From positions 1 to 63,625 of the forward strand of contig JAVJST010000009.1 in the NCBI GenBank assembly GCA_040219295.1: 63,625 nucleotides of DNA. The letters are read 5' to 3'. This document shows, in pieces, positions 39,283-47,329 of this stretch. The notes under the pieces are model-generated. The model searched no databases, had not been told where the DNA came from, and worked only from the letters and a program-made list of their open reading frames with translations. Within the stretch, counting starts at the first letter, position 1, and each line of letters starts with the position of its first letter. A program made the position numbers and the translations under genes. Origin of the DNA: JAVJST01 sp040219295. GTDB taxonomy: Bacteria > Pseudomonadota > Alphaproteobacteria > Rhodospirillales > Casp-alpha2.

Positions 39283-40629
39283 TTAGTTCGTCACACCTTT
39301 GAGCGATGCCATCGCCTTCGCGAAGGTTTCCGGTCGGTACGTGTTCTCGTTCTCCGTCGCGGCGTATAGTCGCTCTATACCGTTCTTAATCTCGCTTATG
39401 TCCTCGGTCCCGCTTCCCGACGCCCGCTCCATCTCTGCCAGAAAAGCCGCCGCGGCCATTGTCGCCTGTTCGGCTTCGAGGTAATCGACATATCGTCCAT
39501 CGGTGCCGGACCTGACCAACGCCTGAAAGAGCCGGCTCACCACACGTGGCGTGAAGTCCGTCTGATCGACGCGGGCGCGAAGTTTCAGAATCGCGTTACG
39601 TAACCGATCGACGGCGTCGTTCACGGCGCTCATGCCTTCAATCGAGGCGCGGTGCATGTCCCGTGTAGCGTCCTCGACGACCTGCGCCGTCCCCGCGTCG
39701 ACGACGCGGGCGAGAATCGCCACCATGATCAGGCTGGCATCGTTCAACCGCGGTACGCCGGGACCGGTTGCGTGCACACCGGTATTGCGTTCGACGGCTT
39801 TCATCGGATGGTGACACGCGTGGCAGTCGAAAAACGCGAACTCCGGGAAAATGCCGGTACTGCTGCGTGACGGATCCATCAGATCGGTGAGCATGACCTC
39901 TGCATTTTCAAGTTGGCCTACCGCCCATTTGTGCGCGCCATTCGTAACGGTCTTGCGAACCCTGTAGTCGTCGTCCACACGATAGTGGGCGGGTTGGTTG
40001 ACCAGGAAAGTGTCGAGTTCGAACCGCAGGCGCGGATGTCCGGCGCCGAGAATGCGGTGACTCATCCGCCGTTCACCCATCCCTGAGTGGCACCCGAGAC
40101 AAAGTTCCGCAACGGCATCCGGATCGTCGGTGGGATACATGCCGTTGACGATATTGTCGGCATGCGATCCCGTGCCCGCGACGTGAAGGCCGAGCCAGTT
40201 CTCGGCACCGCCGTGGCAGGTCTCGCAACCAACGCCGTCCTCGATCCTGAAGAACTTGGCGCGCTGAGCCTCCGGGACGTTGTCTGCGTGACATTGAAGA
40301 CAGGTGGGCGACGTATGCGCGTCCTTGAGCCCGAGGTTGGCCGCGATCAATTTGGACTTGTCGGAAAGAAGCGTTTCGTAGGCCTTGGCGTGGGCGTCAT
40401 GTTGCTGCCATGTGACGAACTCGTTCTGCAGAACCGACGAGTTCTGCCATGGCTGAACCGCGCCGTGGCACGTCGAACTCGCGCACGTCTGGACGCCCAG
40501 ATGGAACGGTTTAGTCGATGTCTCCTGGGCCTTTGCGGTTGCCAGGCCTATCAAGCCAGCCGCCAGAAGGAACAGGAACCCCGCACCGCGCCGGCGAACA
40601 ACACCACGCGACAACCCCCGAGACGCCAT
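39283..40629 (-). CDS. Multiheme c-type cytochrome (cytochrome c554-like; four CXXCH plus one CX4CH)
   Basis: 448 residues with a signal peptide (about 1-35, ending AKAQE) and a strong GGGAGGAGG ribosome site. Heme motifs: CASSTCH (CX4CH, unusual spacing), CLQCH, CETCH, CLGCH and CHACH. VQTCASSTCHGAVQPW and HAHAKAYETLLSDKSKLIAANLGL are typical of cytochrome c554-family proteins, which accept electrons in the periplasm. The C-terminal third is helical without hemes. First gene of the operon with the five-heme protein and barrel; convergent with the FHA-decaheme operon. Confidence 0.9.
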   Translation of the reverse strand: MASRGLSRGVVRRRGAGFLFLLAAGLIGLATAKAQETSTKPFHLGVQTCASSTCHGAVQPWQNSSVLQNEFVTWQQHDAHAKAYETLLSDKSKLIAANLGLKDAHTSPTCLQCHADNVPEAQRAKFFRIEDGVGCETCHGGAENWLGLHVAGTGSHADNIVNGMYPTDDPDAVAELCLGCHSGMGERRMSHRILGAGHPRLRFELDTFLVNQPAHYRVDDDYRVRKTVTNGAHKWAVGQLENAEVMLTDLMDPSRSSTGIFPEFAFFDCHACHHPMKAVERNTGVHATGPGVPRLNDASLIMVAILARVVDAGTAQVVEDATRDMHRASIEGMSAVNDAVDRLRNAILKLRARVDQTDFTPRVVSRLFQALVRSGTDGRYVDYLEAEQATMAAAAFLAEMERASGSGTEDISEIKNGIERLYAATENENTYRPETFAKAMASLKGVTN

Positions 40630-40930
40630 GGTCTCTGCCTCCTCCCCTGTTTACGTGCTTTTGCTGCTTTGCGCAGGCTTCCGAACAGCATCCCACTATC
40701 TAGAGTCAAATTTCAAGGCTCCGAAACCCGAGGATTACGATGGCAGCCATACATTGAATTGATCGATTGGATGGGGGTGCAAGCGTCAGTTGATAATGGG
40801 ATGCCGAGCTGCGACCTAAAAATAAGCACAGACAAGCATCATACCCCGAGTGGGGGTATTGCCTCTGACGTGACCCCCTGAAATCTCCGCGTTTTGAAGT
40901 TAGTCTGTTCTCTGATTGAGGAGACAGACG

Positions 40931-41197
40931 ATGAAGAGATCCCGTTTCAGTGAAGAGCAGATTATCGGTATCCTGAAGGAGCATCAGGCTGGTATGTCCG
41001 CGGCTGATTTGTGCCGGAAGCACGGCATCAGCGATGCGACGTTCTACAAGTGGCGCTCGAAGTATGGCGGCATGGAGGTATCCGATGCCAAGAAGCTGCG
41101 GGCGCTTGAAGCCGAGAACGCGAAACTGAAGAAGCTGCTGGCGGAGTCGATGATGGACGTCTCGACGCTGAAAGAGATGCTCGGAAAAAACTTCTGA
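40931..41197 (+). CDS. IS407-group transposase OrfA
   Basis: 88 residues: an HTH of the IS3/IS911 type (EEQIIGILKEHQAGMSAADLCRKHGISDATFYKWRSKYG) and a leucine-zipper coiled coil (KKLRALEAENAKLKKLLAESMMD). Start ATG 40931 follows GAGGAGACAGACG. At its end, A AAA AAC (41185-41191) is a perfect -1 slippery heptamer just before the TGA; a -1 shift there gives a continuous OrfAB protein. Confidence 0.92.
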   Translation: MKRSRFSEEQIIGILKEHQAGMSAADLCRKHGISDATFYKWRSKYGGMEVSDAKKLRALEAENAKLKKLLAESMMDVSTLKEMLGKNF

Positions 41198-41220
41198 AGC
41201 CCGGTTCGAGGAGAAAAGCC

Positions 41221-42042
41221 GTGGACTGGGCGATGATGGAAAAAGGCTATTCGCAACGACGCGCCTGCGGACTGGCGCGGATCGATCCGCGTGTATATCA
41301 TTACAAATCGCGCCGTTCCGACGACGAGGAGCTGCGCCGGCGGTTACGCGAACTGGCGTCGGAGAGGCGGCGCTTCGGCTATCGGCGTCTGCACACCCTG
41401 CTGAAGCGCGAGTGCATCGACGTGAACCGAAAGAAGGTCTACCGGCTCTACCGTGAGGAGGGGCTGACGGTGCGCAAGCGTGGCGGCCGCAAGCGGGCAC
41501 TCGGGACAAGGGCGCCGATGGCGATCCCGCAGGAGCCGAACCAGAGATGGTCGCTCGACTTCGTCTCGGACAGCCTGACGGACGGACGCCGGTTCCGGGT
41601 TCTCTGTGTCATCGACGACTTCAGCCGGGAATGTCTAGCGACCGTCGTCGACAACTCGATCTCCGGCATCCGTGTTGCCAGGGAACTGGACATCATTGCC
41701 GAGAGACGCGGCTATCCCTGTATGGTCGTCTCGGACAACGGCACCGAGCTGACCTCGAAGGCCATTCTCAAGTGGAGCCATGAGCGTCAGATCGAATGGC
41801 ATTACATCGCGCCCGGCAAGCCGATGCAGAACGGTCTGGTCGAATCGTTCAACGGCAGGCTCCGCGACGAGTGCCTGAACGAACACCTGTTTGACACCCT
41901 GCGCCACGCCCGCCGCATGATAGCGGCGTGGCGCAGCGACTATAATTATCAAAGACCGCATTCGAGCCTGGACGGGCTCACACCGAGGGAATATGCAACC
42001 CGGTCACGAGAGGACCAAAACCTGAACAGAACTAACTTCTGA
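41221..42042 (+). CDS. IS407-group transposase OrfB (rve/DDE integrase)
   Basis: About 273 residues as an open frame from GTG 41221. After a -1 frameshift at 41185-41191 the frame reads on through LLKPGSRRKA into this sequence. HTH_21 region (RRRLRELASERRRFGYRRLHTLLKRE) and DDE core: Asp in RWSLDFVSDSL, Asp in VVSDNGTEL, Glu in NGLVESFNGRLRDECL. The gene looks intact, so the element may be active. Confidence 0.92.
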   Translation: MDWAMMEKGYSQRRACGLARIDPRVYHYKSRRSDDEELRRRLRELASERRRFGYRRLHTLLKRECIDVNRKKVYRLYREEGLTVRKRGGRKRALGTRAPMAIPQEPNQRWSLDFVSDSLTDGRRFRVLCVIDDFSRECLATVVDNSISGIRVARELDIIAERRGYPCMVVSDNGTELTSKAILKWSHERQIEWHYIAPGKPMQNGLVESFNGRLRDECLNEHLFDTLRHARRMIAAWRSDYNYQRPHSSLDGLTPREYATRSREDQNLNRTNF

Positions 42043-42068
42043 ATGAGGATAAACAGGGGGTCACGTCA

Positions 42069-42198
42069 ACATCAACGAATCAACGTTCGTGATACACAGA
42101 CAAACCTAAGCTACTTCGTTGCAACCTACTTTGAAAATACGTTGATAAACAAATGTTCCTATTGATATAGGCTATAAGCTATTGTTTTTTAATGAAAA
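42069..42198. other. AT-rich spacer between the IS element and the right repeat
   Basis: 130 bases of much lower GC than the surroundings (for example TTGATATAGGCTATAAGC, ATTGTTTTTTAATGAAAAA). No gene. Its composition suggests remnant DNA from another source or a site for integration; nothing definite. Confidence 0.4.
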
Positions 42199-43032
42199 AT
42201 GGTAGCGGAGGAGTGCTTTAGCGAAGCACCTACGATCAAGAAGTCAGTCTAGAAAAAGGGCAGGACGCAAGCGCCCTGCCCTATTCAGTTAGATATCAAC
42301 GCGTTCGGCTATCTCGATCGCATCATCGACCTCTATGCCCAGATACTTCACCGTGCTTTCGATCTTCGTGTGGCCAAGCAATAGCTGGACAGCACGCAGG
42401 TTTCCCGTTTTCCGGTAGATCAGTGACGCCTTGGTGCGTCGAAGCGAGTGGGTTCCAAAGTGAAGCGGATCTAGCCCGATGCCGCTGAGCCATGTCGAAA
42501 CACATCGCGCATATTGTCGCGTTGTGATTGGGTGATCCGGGCTCCCGCGACCAGGAAAAAGGTATACGCTTCGACATACATCAAGCCCAGGCAAGTAGTC
42601 GTCCAACGCTGCTCGCGTCTGGTCCGTAATCTCGAACGTAACTGGCCACCCGTCTTGCGTTGTCGAACTGTGGCCCTATTTACCGCTCGACTGTGGGGTG
42701 CGATGTCATCAACCTTCAAACGTACGAGGTCACAGCCGCGTAACTTGCTATCAATTGCGAGATTGAACATCGCAAGGTCACGCCGACGTCCATCCATTTG
42801 CAGTCGTGTCCGGATGGCCCATACGTGCTTCGGCTTAAGCGGTGGTTTCTGGCCAATGATCTTGCCCTTGTTCCATGGAACATGAGGTGGTTTGGCATTG
42901 ATGAAAAACATGGTCTTTCTCCTGTTTGGTTGGAAAAACCATGAAGTCTAGATAACTGCTGAGAAGGCTTGTCAGGTTCACGCCAGATAGTGGAACAACC
43001 GAATATGATGAGGTTGTGGCTGCTTCTGACCC
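42199..43032. repeat. Right copy of the ~834-bp direct repeat
   Basis: Same start (ATGGTAGCGGAGGAGTGCTT) and end (GCTGCTTCTGACCC) as the left copy at 21932-22766, one base shorter owing to a deletion in the recombinase gene. Substitutions are scattered, including silent ones, so the copies diverged after duplication or arrived separately. Confidence 0.9.
42289..42911 (-). pseudogene. Frameshifted copy of the minimal tyrosine recombinase
   Basis: Nearly identical to the gene at 22022-22645. A one-base deletion in the codons following RQRKTG (about 42645) breaks the frame: the N-terminal part reads on in a wrong frame and the C-terminal catalytic part (HSLRRTKASLIYRKTGN, LLLGHTKIES, KYLG) is left as a separate open frame from about 42606. 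The catalytic Arg-1 segment is thus cut off from the His-Arg-Tyr segment, so no whole enzyme is made unless by frameshifting. Confidence 0.88.
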
Positions 43033-43106
43033 TTAGCGGTCAAAGCCGTGCCAGTTGATGCGAGTGGAATCGTCGACCTGCCGCGTCATAATGATGAGGA
43101 TCGCTC

Positions 43107-44009
43107 TCAATCGCCCCGTCGTTCAAGGCATCTTGAGAATGCCTGTGCGACTGGATTGGGATCCTTTCGTCGATATACGGCGTGGAAGGTGTCGTCGAAC
43201 GCAAAGGTGTCCGGCGACAACACTCGCATCTGTCCACTGCTGACCCAGCGCTCCGCAAAGTGGTCGGGCAGGAAGCCAATATACTGACCGGACAGGATGA
43301 GTAGTGCGGTGCCTTCCATGTACGCGGTGTTCGCCGTTGCCCTGAACTTGATACCGAACAGTTCCTCCTCACTCATGTAGGAGCGGGCGGCGAACGGATA
43401 CTCGGTCAACATCGCCCTGGTAATCGAGGAATCCGGAGTTTCATAAAGCGGGTGACGAGCGCCGCAGTACAACATCTGCCGCTCCGTCAAGATCGCGACG
43501 CTGCGGAACGACTTCGGGTATCTCTGTGTCGGCGTCAACACGACATGGTAGCGGCCACTCAACATGCCTTGGGAAAGGGCTTGCGGCGCGACGATATCCA
43601 GGTCGACGGACACCTTGGGCGCCAAGCTCGCGAAATCCTCGAGAACACCGGCCAGATCGAATTTCGGGTTCGTGTACATTGCGTCGACGGTGCCGAAGTT
43701 CAAATTGCCGGTCAGTTCCCCCTTGGCCGCCCCAAGAACACTGCGAAAGTTCTCGATGGCGCCAAAAAGGTCGAGCATCGCTGAGTGCACGCTCTTGCCC
43801 TGTTCCGTCAGTACGAATCCGCCACGGCCGCGTTCGCACAAACGCATCCCGAGACGGTCTTCCAGATGAATCATGTGATTGCTGATCGTCGCCTGCGAAA
43901 GACCTAGGTGCTCCTGCGCGGCCGAGAATCCGTTGTACTGAACGACGCACTGGAATACGCGCAGAAGCCGCAGATCGACGTCGCTCAGATTGGGCCCGGC
44001 AGTGGACAT
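43107..44009 (-). CDS. LysR-family transcription regulator
   Basis: 300 residues: N-terminal winged HTH (LRLLRVFQCVVQYNGFSAAQEHLGLSQATISNHMIHLEDRLGMRLCERGRGGFVLTEQG) and a substrate-binding co-inducer domain (GNLNFGTVDAMYTNPKFDL onward). It is divergent from the ureohydrolase operon with 106 bases between starts, the usual set-up for LysR control of the neighbour. It resembles the other LysR in the window (58722-59669) in fold and the GRGGFVLTE/GPGGFELTP block, suggesting related ligands. Confidence 0.92.
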   Translation of the reverse strand: MSTAGPNLSDVDLRLLRVFQCVVQYNGFSAAQEHLGLSQATISNHMIHLEDRLGMRLCERGRGGFVLTEQGKSVHSAMLDLFGAIENFRSVLGAAKGELTGNLNFGTVDAMYTNPKFDLAGVLEDFASLAPKVSVDLDIVAPQALSQGMLSGRYHVVLTPTQRYPKSFRSVAILTERQMLYCGARHPLYETPDSSITRAMLTEYPFAARSYMSEEELFGIKFRATANTAYMEGTALLILSGQYIGFLPDHFAERWVSSGQMRVLSPDTFAFDDTFHAVYRRKDPNPVAQAFSRCLERRGD

Positions 44010-44115
44010 ACATTTAGAATAATCAATGTGAATATTTCGACAATGATATTTTTAAATAGTTGTAAGTTCGCCACGATGACCTCGACATCTCAGATCGGAC
44101 AAAGAGGAGGGTGCG

Positions 44116-45081
44116 TTGTCGGATCATGGCTACGAGTCGGGGCGGCTCAATCTACCGTTCGTCGGTCATTGCACATTCGCAAAAAGCCCCGCGTGCGTCG
44201 ATTGGGACAATATCGACGCCGACGTCGCCGTGCTTGGCATCCCGTTCGACATGGGCACCCAATACCGCGCCGGTGCGCGTTTCGGTCCGCGGGCCATTCG
44301 CGAGGCATCCACCCTGTTCTCGTTCGGGCATAACGGAGCGTATGACTTCGAAGACGACGTTGTCTATCTACCCAAGAATACGGTCCGGATAATCGACATC
44401 GGCGATGCCGATATCATCCATACGGACACCATCAAGAGCCACGAAAACGCTGAGTTTGCCGTTCGCAAGATCCTGAAGTCCGGCGCCTTGCCGGTTGTTC
44501 TTGGCGGTGATCACGCCATTCACATCCCCTGTATCCGGGCATTCGCCGACGAGGAGCCGGTGCACCTGATCCACATTGATGCCCACCTGGACTTTGTCGA
44601 CGAGCGCCACGGCGTAAGATACGGGCACGGAAACCCGCTGCGGCGCGCCTCGGAAATGAAGCACGTCACCGGAATGACCCAACTGGGAATCCGGAACGTC
44701 TCGTCCTCCAACAGGGAAGACTATGCCGCGGCCCGAGCTGCCGGCTCCGATATTCTGTCGGTCAGGGACGTTCGCCGGCTTGGAACGGAGGGCGTCCTGA
44801 GCCGGATTCCCGACGGCGTTCGCTACTATGCGACGGTTGACGTCGACGGTTTCGACCCGTCCATCGCGCCGGGCACCGGTACGCCCAGTCACGGCGGCTT
44901 CCTCTATTACGAGGTTCTCGAAATATTCCAGGGGCTCGCGGCGAAGGGCGACATCGTCGGGATTGATTTCGTCGAGGTCGCGCCGGACTACGATCACTCC
45001 GGTATCACCGCATTTCTTGCCGCGCAGTTCTTAATGAACGTGCTGGGTTTCGTTTTTCAAGAGCGAAATACGGGAAGCTGA
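44116..45081 (+). CDS. Ureohydrolase (agmatinase/guanidino-acid hydrolase family)
   Basis: 321 residues, TTG start with AGAGGAGGG upstream. All six metal ligands of the arginase fold are present: His133 (GGDHAI), Asp155/His157/Asp159 (IDAHLD) and Asp242/Asp244 (VDVDGFDPSIAPGTG). The family hydrolyses a guanidino group to urea plus amine, using Mn2+ or Ni2+. The loop after DAHLD (FVDERHGVRYGHGNPLRRASE) decides the substrate and does not match classical agmatinase, so guanidinobutyrate-, guanidinopropionate- or other guanidino-compound activity is possible. First gene of a long operon; the next gene starts 3 bases on. Confidence 0.9.
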   Translation: MSDHGYESGRLNLPFVGHCTFAKSPACVDWDNIDADVAVLGIPFDMGTQYRAGARFGPRAIREASTLFSFGHNGAYDFEDDVVYLPKNTVRIIDIGDADIIHTDTIKSHENAEFAVRKILKSGALPVVLGGDHAIHIPCIRAFADEEPVHLIHIDAHLDFVDERHGVRYGHGNPLRRASEMKHVTGMTQLGIRNVSSSNREDYAAARAAGSDILSVRDVRRLGTEGVLSRIPDGVRYYATVDVDGFDPSIAPGTGTPSHGGFLYYEVLEIFQGLAAKGDIVGIDFVEVAPDYDHSGITAFLAAQFLMNVLGFVFQERNTGS

Positions 45082-45084
45082 TCG

Positions 45085-45867
45085 ATGGCGAACCTCCGGT
45101 ACGACTTTAGCGGAAAACGGGTCCTCGTCACCGGCGGAAGTCGCGGGATCGGATATGCGGTGGCAAAGCGCTTCGCCGAAACCGGCGCAAACGTCTCCGT
45201 CATGTCTTCGGGATCGGGCGTTTCTGATGCCGCCGAAAGGTTGTCACATGCCACCGGACGTGCGGTTGGCGCAATCCGGTGCGATATCTCCAATGGCGAG
45301 GCCGTACGGGAGTCCTTGGCCCGGTTCGATCGACTGGATGTCCTGATCAACAATGCGGGCCTCGAGAGGATTACGCCACTCGATGATCCGGACGTCGAGG
45401 TCGAAAACACGTTTCGACGGATCGTCGATATCAACGTGATCGGAACATTTCTCGTCACCCGTCACGCGGTCTCCAAAATGCCCGCCGGTGGCCGGATCAT
45501 CCTGACCGGGTCGATCTGGAGCCGAACCGCCGTGCCCGAGTTCTCGGCCTATTGCGCGACCAAGCACGCCAACCTCGGTTTCATGCGATCGATTGCCCAT
45601 GAACTCGGCCCGCGCAGCATCACTGTCAACGCAGTTTGCCCCGGCTGGGTACGAACGGACGCTTCAATGCTTTCCCTGTCGAGAATGGCGGCGGCATCAG
45701 CCCGGGATGAAAGCGATCTGCTCGATGAAATCGTCTCGGCACAGGTACTGTATGGATTGATGGAGCCTGACGACATGCCCGATGTTTACCTGTTTCTGGC
45801 TTCGGAGGAAGCGCGAAACATCACCGGACAGGCGTACATGCTCGACCGCGGCGAGGTCATGGCATGA
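45085..45867 (+). CDS. Short-chain dehydrogenase/reductase (first of pair)
   Basis: 260 residues of the classical SDR type: TGGSRGIGYAVAKRF for NAD(P), LINNAG, catalytic Ser in TGSIWS and YCATK (Tyr-x3-Lys), then VCPGWVRTD. Such enzymes oxidise or reduce a hydroxyl/keto group with NAD(P)(H). It follows the ureohydrolase by 3 bases and overlaps the next SDR by ATGA. Substrate unknown; probably an alcohol or keto intermediate of the guanidino compound pathway. Confidence 0.92.
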   Translation: MANLRYDFSGKRVLVTGGSRGIGYAVAKRFAETGANVSVMSSGSGVSDAAERLSHATGRAVGAIRCDISNGEAVRESLARFDRLDVLINNAGLERITPLDDPDVEVENTFRRIVDINVIGTFLVTRHAVSKMPAGGRIILTGSIWSRTAVPEFSAYCATKHANLGFMRSIAHELGPRSITVNAVCPGWVRTDASMLSLSRMAAASARDESDLLDEIVSAQVLYGLMEPDDMPDVYLFLASEEARNITGQAYMLDRGEVMA

Positions 45868-46604
45868 GCGCGCTATCCGGAAAGACTGCGCTGGTTACCG
45901 GCGCTCATCGCGGTATCGGCGCCGCCTGCGCCAGGGCCTTGGCGACCGAAGGTGCAACGGTCGTCTGTGCCGACATCATCAAACCTAACGAAACTTCGGA
46001 ATCGATACGCTCGGACGCAGAATCGGCTCCTCTAGCGATTGCCTGCGATGTTGCCGAGGAGGTTTCCGTCCTTGAAATGTTTCGCCAGGTCATGCGCCGC
46101 ATCGGCGGCATCGATATTCTGGTTCATTGCGCCGGCGTCATTCACGAACGTCCTCTCCTGAAGACGCCAACCGAGGAATTCGACCGCGTTGTCGCGGTAA
46201 ACGTGCGCGGCTCGTTTCTCGTCGGTCGCGAGGCAATCCGCAACATGCAGGGGCGCGAGGGTCGGGTTATCATGACCGCGTCCGACCTCAGCCATACCGG
46301 GCGGGCAACGTTCTCACCATATGTCGCCTCCAAGCACGCGGTCCTGGGCCTCGTGCGATCATGGGCCCACGAGTTCGCACCCCGCATTCTCGTCAACGCC
46401 CTTTGTCCCGGACCCATCGATACCGCGATGCTCGATTCGGCGAACATGTCCGCCGAATGGCGCGCCCGCGAGCTCGACATTCCCCTCGCCCGTTTCGGGC
46501 AACCCGAGGAGGTTGCCAAGATGGCCGTTTTCCTCGCCGGATCCGGCGCGTCCTTCATCACCGGGCAGGGAATTGGCGTTAATGGCGGGAGCGTCATGGC
46601 ATGA
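45864..46604 (+). CDS. Short-chain dehydrogenase/reductase (second of pair)
   Basis: 246 residues: TGAHRGIGAACARAL, CAGV, TASD, YVASKH (Tyr-x3-Lys), LCPGPIDT and a C-terminal FITGQGIGVNGGSVMA. Classical SDR of the FabG-like branch. It overlaps both neighbours by 4 bases (ATGA), so translation is coupled. Pairing of two SDRs with a ureohydrolase suggests successive redox steps on one carbon skeleton; that is inference. Confidence 0.92.
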   Translation: MSALSGKTALVTGAHRGIGAACARALATEGATVVCADIIKPNETSESIRSDAESAPLAIACDVAEEVSVLEMFRQVMRRIGGIDILVHCAGVIHERPLLKTPTEEFDRVVAVNVRGSFLVGREAIRNMQGREGRVIMTASDLSHTGRATFSPYVASKHAVLGLVRSWAHEFAPRILVNALCPGPIDTAMLDSANMSAEWRARELDIPLARFGQPEEVAKMAVFLAGSGASFITGQGIGVNGGSVMA

Positions 46605-47302
46605 TCACCAATCCGGTTCCCTGGCCGAATGGCGCCAAGTGCGCCTGCTGTCTGACCTTCGACATGGATGCCGACAGCCTCATTCACGTTACCCATCCTG
46701 CCGACGGCCACAAGCGCGTTTCGGCGCTATCCATGCTGAAGTACGGGCCCGAGGTCGGCGTGCCGCGGATCGCGCAGACTTATCGCGATCTGGAAACTCG
46801 CCAAACGTTCTTCATCCCTGCTTGGCCCATCGAACGTTACCCGGCAGCCGTGGAAGCCATTCTCGAGGGTGGACACGAAATCGCCCACCACGGCTACATC
46901 CACGAAAATCCCAACGAGCTGTCCGACGCCAACGAAGCTCATTGCCTCGATCGCGGCATCGAAGTCATCGAACACGCAACCGGGAAGCGGCCACGCGGCT
47001 TCCGGGCACCTCACGCAGGATTTGAGACATTTCGTCGGGAATTCGAGGTCGCCTATGCCTGTGGCGGGTTATGGGTTCCTGTCCTGCACCCCTTCGCGAC
47101 TGGCCGTCTGGCACGCTGGACAGTCGTCAGGGAATTCCTCGAGTTGGGGATTGAACGCGGCGATTTCTGGTTCGCGCCGATGGAGGCGATTGCCGATCAC
47201 GTTGCTCGAATTACTGAAGATGGTGAGTACAGCCCGCGCGTCGACCACCTGCCGTACTACGACGCGCCAATTACGGTGAAAAACACCGAACAAAGTCCCT
47301 AG
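46601..47302 (+). CDS. Polysaccharide deacetylase-family protein with an internal deletion
   Basis: 233 residues. NodB-type motifs: FDMDAD (metal Asp), HEIAHHGYIHE (two His) and GFRAPHAG (motif 3), then VLHPFATGRLARW (late LxH-type motif). Compared with the related sequence at 59884-61052 and the usual length of about 290, some 70 residues are missing between GFRAP and GGLWV, where motif 4 and the YDSSLMxDDxPY segment belong. The frame is kept. Many members of this branch are not sugar enzymes but act on N-acyl or ureide-like compounds. Activity of the shortened form is uncertain. Overlaps the upstream SDR by 4 bases. Confidence 0.85.
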   Translation: MITNPVPWPNGAKCACCLTFDMDADSLIHVTHPADGHKRVSALSMLKYGPEVGVPRIAQTYRDLETRQTFFIPAWPIERYPAAVEAILEGGHEIAHHGYIHENPNELSDANEAHCLDRGIEVIEHATGKRPRGFRAPHAGFETFRREFEVAYACGGLWVPVLHPFATGRLARWTVVREFLELGIERGDFWFAPMEAIADHVARITEDGEYSPRVDHLPYYDAPITVKNTEQSP

Positions 47303-47329
47303 TCAATTCACGGAAACTTGGAGGTCATC

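Larger units (their letters stand above)
40866..42068 (+). mobile_element. IS3-family (IS407-group) insertion sequence, complete
   Basis: About 1203 bp bounded by inverted repeats TGACGTGACCCCCTG (40866-40880) and its complement (42054-42068), with further imperfect matching inward (GAAGTTAGT near both ends). It carries orfA and orfB linked by a slippery site. The conserved core of the end is TGACCCCCTG. No clear target-site duplication is visible in the flanks. It sits between the multiheme operon and the right recombinase repeat. Confidence 0.88.

Noticed and set aside
40860..42075. Target-site duplication of the IS407-type element
   Set aside because: GACG on the left and CGTC on the right are complementary rather than direct, and are better read as part of the inverted repeat.
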